Positions 1-7,300 of a DNA stretch of 10,670 nucleotides are shown one piece after another. The stretch is from Baffinella frigidus (Eukaryota > Cryptophyceae > Cryptomonadales > Baffinellaceae). The position numbers were made by a program, and so were the translations under genes. The stretch lies in NCBI GenBank assembly GCA_026770585.1, contig MU646359.1, forward strand, positions 168,109-178,778, given 5' to 3'. The notes under the pieces were generated by a model, which did no database searches, was not told where the DNA came from, and worked only from the letters and a program-made list of their open reading frames with translations. Each line of letters begins with the position of its first letter. Positions within the stretch are counted from its first letter, which is position 1.

Positions 1-63
1 CGTCAGCCAGGTCCAACTTGACGTCAGCCAGGTCCAACTTGACGTCAGCCAGGTCCAACTTGA
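1..63. repeat. 21-bp direct tandem repeat, 3 copies
   Basis: The unit CGTCAGCCAGGTCCAACTTGA occurs three times without change, with the array cut by the window start. Related single copies occur at about 317-335 (GACGTCAGCCAGGTCCAAC) and 482-497. Confidence 0.9.
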
Positions 64-163
64 GATGTCTCAAGTTGGACCTGGCATGTTTCGAGGTGTC
101 TCAAGTCATCTTTCGAGATGTCTCAAGACATCTCGGAACATGCCAGCAATGTCCAACTTGAGA
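48..163. repeat. Nested foldback
   Basis: Two 18-bp arms, 48-65 and 68-85, are perfect complements separated by only TG. The second arm also pairs, in an extended form, with 132-163 (TCTCAAGTTGGAC and the CTGGCATGTT side). Inside lies a perfect 10-bp hairpin, 114-123 with 126-135, loop CA. The last tandem unit thus takes part in two alternative foldbacks. Confidence 0.85.
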
Positions 164-494
164 CATGAACCTCTCACTTTTGAATTTGTACCTCGGAAGT
201 CTGCGGCGGGCCCGCAGACTGGGTTGTAACGTCGTTGCCAACGACCTCGTTGCACTTTACAACGCCAACGATGTTCCCACTAAGGTCCAGCTAGCGAGCA
301 ATTGATCGCGTCGTCGACGTCAGCCAGGTCCAACCAGAGACACCTCGAAAAATGACTGAGTCAGCAATACTTTTGATGCTGTGTCAGCTTTTATGTGTGG
401 CATGTGAGGGTTGTTGATGCTATCTTGGGCGTAAAATCCTTGCCTAACATGGCCGCGAGTGGAATGCTTGCGGGCACGCGCGTCAGCTAGGTCC
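164..494. other. Non-coding stretch with short inverted repeats
   Basis: No gene is visible. It has a 9-bp hairpin at 198-206 with 212-220 (AGTCTGCGG arms) and a GTCGTTG-c-CAACGAC foldback near 233-247. A copy of the GTCAGCCAGGTCC motif lies near 320. Confidence 0.5.
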
Positions 495-510
495 AGCCAG
501 AGCTCTGGCT
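495..510. repeat. 16-bp perfect palindrome
   Basis: AGCCAGAGCTCTGGCT is fully self-complementary. It follows a degenerate GTCAGCTAGGTCC unit. Confidence 0.8.
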
Positions 511-540
511 CGGACGGGTACAAGTTATTATAAAGGCAAT

Positions 541-609
541 TGTAAGCGGACGTGACCAGACAAGGGTCGCTCCTGCGACCCTTTTTTGTTTCTCGCGAGG
601 CAGCTCTCC
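541..609. repeat. 69-bp hairpin repeat, copy 1
   Basis: It is nearly identical to 1044-1112. It contains ACAAGGGTCGC, TCCT, then GCGACCCTT; in this copy the far arm has T's in place of GTC, so the stem is shorter than in copy 2. Confidence 0.85.
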
Positions 610-790
610 ACACCCGAGGCGGCACTGTCACGTGCGCGGGGGTCCACTTACCCCGTGTCGACTTTTGACATATCCCTCTTGGTCGGCTCAACGCCTCTAA
701 AAAGGTACATCATACCATGTGGATCAAATTTGTGCGGACGCGTCGAAGGGTGGGTGCGTACAAGACTGCTGATCAACAATGCGTTTTCAG

Positions 791-919
791 ATGGCGCGGA
801 AGAACAACGTGCGATCGCATGACGTGCTGGAGCGCCTGCAACCGCGAAACTTGGAAACTTCAAACCGAGATTTGGCCAAGTCCTACCAGATTGCCTCTAC
901 ACGATTTCTGAAACGCTAA
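791..919 (+). pseudogene. Exon-like module, copy 1
   Basis: After GTTTTCAG the frame reads MARKNNVRSHDVLERLQPRN and runs 42 residues to TAA. It shares its first ~17 codons with exon 1 of the msrB-like gene at 1264. It may be a duplicated or alternative first exon, or a relic. Confidence 0.55.
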
Positions 920-950
920 TTCCTGAAATCGGGCATTGGTTTGTTTTCAG

Positions 951-1028
951 ATGGCAAGGAAGAACAACGTGCGTGCGGGGGCGTTGGCCCTTGACGTGTG
1001 CACACGCTTCGTTGTCCATGAACCCTGA
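951..1028 (+). pseudogene. Exon-like module, copy 2 (truncated)
   Basis: After TTGTTTTCAG the frame reads MARKNNVR, then departs from the other copies and stops at TGA 1026-1028. Telomere-like CCTGAACCCTGA follows. Confidence 0.5.
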
Positions 1029-1043
1029 CCCCTGAACCCTGAT

Positions 1044-1112
1044 TGTAAGCGGACGTGACCAGACAAGGGTCGCTCCTGCGACCCTTGTCTGTTTCTCGCG
1101 AGGCTGCTCTCC
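1044..1112. repeat. 69-bp hairpin repeat, copy 2
   Basis: A perfect 12-bp stem (1062-1073 with 1078-1089) encloses a TCCT loop. The conserved flanks TGTAAGCGGACGTGACC and TGTTTCTCGCGAGGC are shared with 541-609, so the repeat unit is larger than the hairpin. Confidence 0.88.
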
Positions 1113-1129
1113 TGAACCCTGGAGCAGAA

Positions 1130-1247
1130 TGCACGCACGTACAACGTGCGATGGGATGACGTGCTGGAGCGGCTACACCCGCGAAACATGGAAACCTGAG
1201 AACAAGATGTGGCCGAGATTATGGCCAAGAACACTGCTCTCTGAACC
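1130..1247 (+). pseudogene. Exon-like module, copy 3 (decayed)
   Basis: The sequence giving NVRWDDVLERLHPRNMET then a stop matches copy 1 beyond the region shared with exon 1 (CCGCGAAACxTGGAAAC). The 5' part is altered (GCACGCACGTAC). It ends close to a CTGAACCCTGG word, as do copies 2 and 4. Confidence 0.5.
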
Positions 1248-1263
1248 CTGGCCCACGATGCAG

Positions 1264-1326
1264 ATGGCACGGAAGAACAACGTGCGATCGGATGACGTGC
1301 TCGAGCGCCTGCAGCGCCGCGGCGCG
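1264..1326 (+). other. msrB-like gene exon 1 (probable N-terminus)
   Basis: It encodes 21 residues beginning MARKNNVRSDDVLERL and ends at a donor G|GTAAACCC in phase 0. It follows CAG directly, so it could be an internal exon, or ATG could lie just after an acceptor. It is assigned to this gene because phase and order fit exon 2, not because of family similarity. Three related upstream modules (791, 951, about 1130) share its sequence. Confidence 0.45.
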
Positions 1327-4300
1327 GTAAACCCTAAACCCCCTCAACCCCTTTTCCTTGCTAACAGTTCGTTGTGCTGCATGTGTTGTGTTTTATTCCT
1401 TGCAGTTTGCTGTGCTTTATTCCTTGCTTGTCACGGAAACCTCTCACTCTTGACCGTAACGAATTGGGTGGTAGAGCGGTTTTCGCATCTGTCGGCCACC
1501 AACCGATATGAAATTTGTGAACAAGGGCTCCAATTTCGGCCACTTTTGGCATTTTTATCACAAAGTAAAACTCTAAAACTTCAGAATCACTCCAAAAGTT
1601 GCCGGAATTGGAGCCCTTGTTCATATTTTCATGTCGGTGAGTGGCCGACAGATGAGAAAACCGCTCTACTCAGGGGGGCGGCGATCGAAGGAGAAAATTC
1701 CTCCTGGATGACGAGTGGTCCAAGATCCTCACCCCCCGCCAGGTCTCAGACCCCGTACTATTCCACACACCACGCCAGAGTCTTGGAAGGGGTCGCCAAA
1801 AGTCAATTCCCCGGAGGGAATTAGAGGAAATTGTTTACTTTTGGGATAGTTGGGCGCCCAAAACTGTGTTCGGAAAGAGCCGAACCCCCTCAAGCAATCT
1901 GGCGTGGTAGTGGGCTTCGCAGATCGGTCCATTTTTTTTCGTGTTGTTCGGTGCAAAGACATCGTATAAACCGACATTCCACCCAGATTTCTGGTCGAAA
2001 AGGCTTCGAAGCCCACTGTGTGGCCGTTTCGCGTTTGGGGTTTGGGGTTCAGGGTAGGGCAGAACACGCAGCGGGTAGCTCGCTGTGTGTGTATGGGACA
2101 AGAGTTAAGGTAGCCTCGTGTGCTGGGGATATTGCTGGGTATTGGTGTTGAAGATGGGCGGGTCCTTGCTCGCTGTTCGCGGTACGTGTGGTTGGCGTGT
2201 GCGCCGCGCTGCGTTTGTTCGTGTTCGGCGCGGAGCGTTTGTTCGTGAGCGGTGCGCTGCGTTTGTGCGTGGCCTAGTTCTGCGACAGGACGCGCTGTAC
2301 TAGTTGCATCCGCTTCATTTCCCGCCCCAACACCTGCACCCGGAACCCGGAACCCAACCTGAAACCCGGTGGACCATATTCTTTAAATAAAAAGTGAAGA
2401 GCACTATCATCATACAGTTCCTGGCGCTGCGGATGCGGGAGGAGGAGACGCCGTTTTCGAACGATCTTCATTCGGAGGAGGCGGATGGCGTCTACCGCTG
2501 CGCTGCTTGCGAACAGGTGCGCCGCTGCACCACACGAGGCTACCCAGGCGAACAGAATAAAACGGACTTTTAAAGTTTTGTGGGCAAATGATCACGTTTC
2601 CGCCCGCTGAGCGGCCTGTGTAAAGTCGCTGCTTTTCATCTGAAAATTACTACACACGTTTACAATCGACATTTATTCTGTTCGCATAGGTAGCCTCGTG
2701 TGGCACCCGCCTTTCTCCGCCAACCTACCCCGGTTCTGCACCGCATTTGTGGGCGAATGTCAACCAAAACTCGGTCATGATATCCGTAGGACCACCCCAT
2801 ATCGCTACGGTAGGCCCACCGTAGGGTCCTCTGGATGATCCACTTGTGGGTTATTCACGAAATTCCTTTGTAGTCCGCTCTGTGGATGCGGCAGGGTGCT
2901 CCGGATGCAGAAATGAGGTTGGTGCGGAATTCATCCGGGAACAAGTATTTTTCTTTTAAAAGCTGGCACTGAAAATTACTACACAGCGGGTCACGTCCGA
3001 AGCAATTGTGTAGTAATTTACGCGTAGATTTTTTTGAAGAAAAATACTTGTTCCTGGATGAGAGTGGAGGAAGCCCTCCCGTGCACTAAACACTTCCTGG
3101 CGCAGGACCCGGGTGGGTGGGCCCGTTTTCTAAGGCGCGTAGACTTTTGTATCACTCAACTCAAGGCTCAAGGGCCTCATGTAGGACCTGTGTCGAGAGT
3201 AATAAAGAAGAAGAAGAAGAAGAAGAAGAAGAAGAAGAAGAAGAAGAAGAAGAAGAAGAAGAAAAAGAAGAAGAAGAAAAAAGAAAAAAAGAAGAAGAAG
3301 AAGAAGAAGAAGAAGAAGAAGAAGAAGAAGAAGGGTGGGTGCGCCACCCTCCGGCTCAGCGCCGAGGGGTGTTGGCACGCCCTAGCTCTGTCTCGGTCGA
3401 TCTGGGCTCTTTCCCGCGCCAAAGTTGACGGGTTTGTTCCACACACCCAGCATGTCAACTTGAGAATAGTCGGCCAACCCGCGTGAGGCAGAGCTAGGTG
3501 TCTAGCGTCTGGTGTTTTGAGTCTGCAACAGAGCGGGGTACGCAGGGACTCGTGGTTGGATATTAATAGGGTAACGGCCTGAAAATGGGGTAGTTAGGCC
3601 TACGGCATTGCCTAGGCCTACGGCATTGCGTGAGGCAGAGCTAGGAGTTTGTACCGTGACGCGTTTGGGTGTTGGTGTGCAGGCGACGTTCCACTCAGCG
3701 TTCAAGTTTGACGCGGGCACAGGCGAGCCTCCCAAGGACCCTGAACCCTACACCCTACACCCTACACCCTACACCCTACACCCTACACCCTACTCCCTAC
3801 ACCCTACACCCTACACCCTACACCCTACACCCTAAACCCTGAAGGGAGACCCTAGATCCTAGACCCTAGACCCTAGACCCTAGACCCTAGACCCTAGACC
3901 CTGGACCCTGGACCCTAGAACCTACTCGTTACTCACCAGACACAAACAATGTGTGATATTGTCTTGCCAACTCGCAGTTCTTTGCTCACTATTAGCTCGA
4001 GGGGCGACATACATTAAAAAAAATCAAAAGTAGGGACCGTCGCCTTGAATTCTGATTTTTCACCTCTCCTCGGTTCCTGCCACTCGAGTCCAGAAATATG
4101 ACTATTTTAAAACCGGGCTTCTTTTACAAGTGGGGTGGATAGTCGCGTTTGGTCACGTTACTCCCGGATAGCCGTGAGTAACGTGACCAAGCCCGCCCGT
4201 GACTGGTACAAAATGAATAACCCCCCTTCTTAAATACTCCCCCGTGCAGCCTCGAGTGGTGCGCCTGCCTCATGGAGTTGCCTTCCCGGTACAAAAGCAA

Positions 4301-7300
4301 CCTAGGTCCGTCAACTTTCGTGGTTCCTCTTAAAAGTTGAGAGTGGGACGTCTCAAAACAAAAGTGGACCTCCGTTACTAGGAGTAACGGTGGAGACTCT
4401 CGTTCGCATCCCGGGTTTGTCAACTTTCGTGGGTTAGTCAACTTTCTGTGGTTCGCAGGCTGGCCGTCGTTCTTCAACGCCCTCGCTGACGGCATCATCG
4501 TCAGGTGAGCGCCCATCCCTTACACCCCCCCCCCTCTTTTCAATGGCCCTCCCTCCCTCCTTCCCTCCCTCCCTCCCTCCCTCCCTCCCTCCCTCCCTCC
4601 CTCCCTCATTCCCTCGCGCTGTGCCCAGTTGCCTCCAAAGTTGACGGATGTGTACCGCACACCCAGTACGTCAACTTATGAACAGTCAGCCAACCCGTCT
4701 GAGGCAGAGGTAGAGAGTCCTCGTCAAACACGCCCAGACTTCTGTTTCTGCACGATTACCTCCGATAGGTTGCCGGCTTAGGACCACTGAGACGCTAGAG
4801 CGTAGGATGACTCTCTTTCCGACGCTGCCTCGCCACCCCTAGCTTGGTCTCAATTCTCTCTCGCTCGGTGCCCACACCGGGGACCCTCCCACTGAGTTGG
4901 AGATCGTTGAGTTTGAGTTAGTGATGGCAAGCAAAGCCGTGAAGCGAGTACCTCCGACGCTAAGGTAGGTAGACTCGGTTGTACATTTAGGTCTTTAGGT
5001 CATTTAATTAAGAAGCATTTACTGGTCTTAGTTCGTCCTTTAGGTCCTTTAGGTTTTTAATTTCGAGCCCTCTCTGGACGCCTTAAGTTTATGGTCCGAC
5101 GTCATAAGTTCAATAAAAGTCTCTTCTCTTTCTTTCTGCACGAGTTTCCGGAAGAATCCCGATTCTTGACTAATCAGAGCTTTCCCCGGTAGAGCTATTC
5201 CGGAAGGACTTGTCGCGTTTTTGATTTCCGACTTCGAGACTTCAAGACTTCATTTGTACCACGAGATTTGAAACAGTGTGTTTTAAAACGTTTTACGGCC
5301 TTGAAAACCTTTTTGAAGTCTGAAATCTTGAAATCTCGAATTCGAAAACGCGACAAGTCCTACCGGAATAGCTCGACTATCCGTGCTGGGTTGAGTCATC
5401 GCCCTGCCACGAAACCTGCCCGGATTCGTCAGTCGCACGTGGGACTACCGTTGGTGGGTTTTGAAACGCGGTTGCGCCTAAACCCTGAACCCCTGAAGCC
5501 GAAACCCTCAACCCTAAACCCTAAACCCTAAACCCTAAACCCTAAACCCTAAACCCTAAAACCACAAACCACAAACCACACACCACAAACCACAAACTCC
5601 AAACACCAAACACCAAACATCAAACACCAAACACCAAACACCAAACACCAAACACCAAACCCCAAACCCCAAAACCCAAAACCCTAAAACCCCAAACCCC
5701 AAACCCCAAACCCTACACCCTCAACCCCAAACCCCAAACCTCAAACCTCAAACCCCAAATCCCAGACCCCAAACCCCAAACCACAAACCCCAAACCATAA
5801 ACCCGAAATCCGAAACACGAAACACGAAACGCAGCACGGAGGACTCGGGGATCAAGGTGCGGCGCGAGGTGCTCTGCGCGTGCTGCAGGTCCGCCCCAGA
5901 GAGCGCGAGAGAGTGAGAGCGAGAGAGCGAGAGGCAGAGAGACAGAGGAAGAGGAAGAAAGAGAGACAGAGAGAGAGAGAGAGAGAAACAGAGAGAGAAA
6001 AAGAGAGAGAGCGGGTGGGAAAGAGCGAGATAGAGAGAGAGAGCGCGCGAGAGAAACAGCGAGAGAGAGAGAGAGAGCGAGCGGGCGAGAAAGAGCGAGA
6101 TAGAGAGAGAGCGGAACGCTAAGAGCCCTCACACCCCATAACCCCTCCCAGCCCAACTGTTTCCGTGGCAAACAACCGGTTGGAGGAGTGGGGTTGCCCA
6201 TCGTGCAGGTCTGAATTTATGTTCGAAATTCCCTGCGAAGCCCACCGTGTGAAAGATGAAAAAAAATCAACGGTGGAGAGAGAAGAACGTTGCAGCTGCC
6301 TATCGTTGCAGGTCCAGGCTTGACCCCGTCGCCAACACCCCCCTTCTCCCGGACAGGTCGCATCTGGGATACGTGTGGGCCGACGGCTTTCTCTTCGACG
6401 AGGTGCCCTTCTTCTTCTTTCTCTTCTTCTTTCTTACTCACGATACAGATCCTAGATAGGCCATCAAGCCTTGAGTTGAGTGATACAATAGTCTACGAGC
6501 CTTAAGAAACGGGCCCGCCTCGGAACCGAGGTATCCAACCCCACCCAGAAGGCTACGACCACCCGGAATTGGGTCCTTTTCTTCGGTGTGTACCGGAAAT
6601 GGTCACGTACCCCCCGGATATCCGGGGAGTTAGGTTCCGTGTAGCCTTCTGAGCGGGAGGTCTCTCGGATCCACGCAAGGTATACGACAGGGTTTCGAGG
6701 CACCCCTGCACACCTACAGGGGTACCTCGCTCCAAAGAAAGCGCCCCCCCCCCCCGTAGGACCATAATTAGCCAACTTTGGCTGTTTGGACAGTGATGTG
6801 CCCGTAACCTGAAACCCCATACGCAACCTTCATCATTTTTTGGGTTGCGTCCATCTACTTGGGGTACCTTTTTGAATTGGCTCGGTCAAGGGGGCATATA
6901 CACGGCCCTTTCGAATCAAAGGACTTTAAAATTGTACCGGTTACGAAGGAACAACGTTTTACGGAGCAAAAGCATGCCAGGACGATGCGCGAAATCGCGC
7001 GGCTTCAATAGGCAAAAACGACTTGTTGCCCGGTTTGCGTCGTCGTCAACCTCAAAAAGAGTTTTCCCGCCATCGCTTTGTCACGTCCCCCTGTGTACCA
7101 CGAGATTCCACTGTTACTCCTTAAGTTAACAGAGGTTCCACTTTTGCTTTGAGACGTCCCTCGCCGACGATTTCGCGGAGCAATTCAGCCGCGAGTTGAC
7201 AGTTGACTAATTCGAGATTGGTTGCGAGGGGGTCGCCCGTGTGATGTTTTCGCATAAACGGACGCAAAACACGAATTTCAGAGTTTGCATCGAATTTCAG

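Noticed and set aside
1129-1824. 231-codon plus-strand frame as a single gene
   Set aside because: It runs through a terminal-inverted-repeat element and is out of frame with the LTPRQ exon; only the 1264-1326 part was kept.
1729-2067. 112-codon minus-strand frame
   Set aside because: It crosses the exon 2 donor and intron sequence, and I saw no recognisable domain.
3034-3486. Open frames rich in Lys, Glu, Leu or Phe
   Set aside because: They are translations of the GAA microsatellite in different frames and have no coding character outside it.
3736-3922. A true chromosome end
   Set aside because: Arrays are internal, short, varied in unit, present several times in both orientations, and lie within introns.
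4124-4516. 130-codon minus-strand frame
   Set aside because: It overlaps the well-supported GWPSF exon on the other strand and shows no family features.
5713-6201. Long Ser/Leu- or Arg/Glu-rich frames over the GA tract
   Set aside because: These are simple-sequence frames in an intron of the msrB-like gene, flanked by true exons in another frame.
6516-6600. tRNA-type A and B boxes upstream of the SINE-like body
   Set aside because: CGGTTCCGAGG on the minus strand only loosely resembles a B box and no matching A box was found.
6464-6826. 120-codon minus-strand frame
   Set aside because: It spans the SINE-like body and a foldback fragment, so it looks like repeat sequence.
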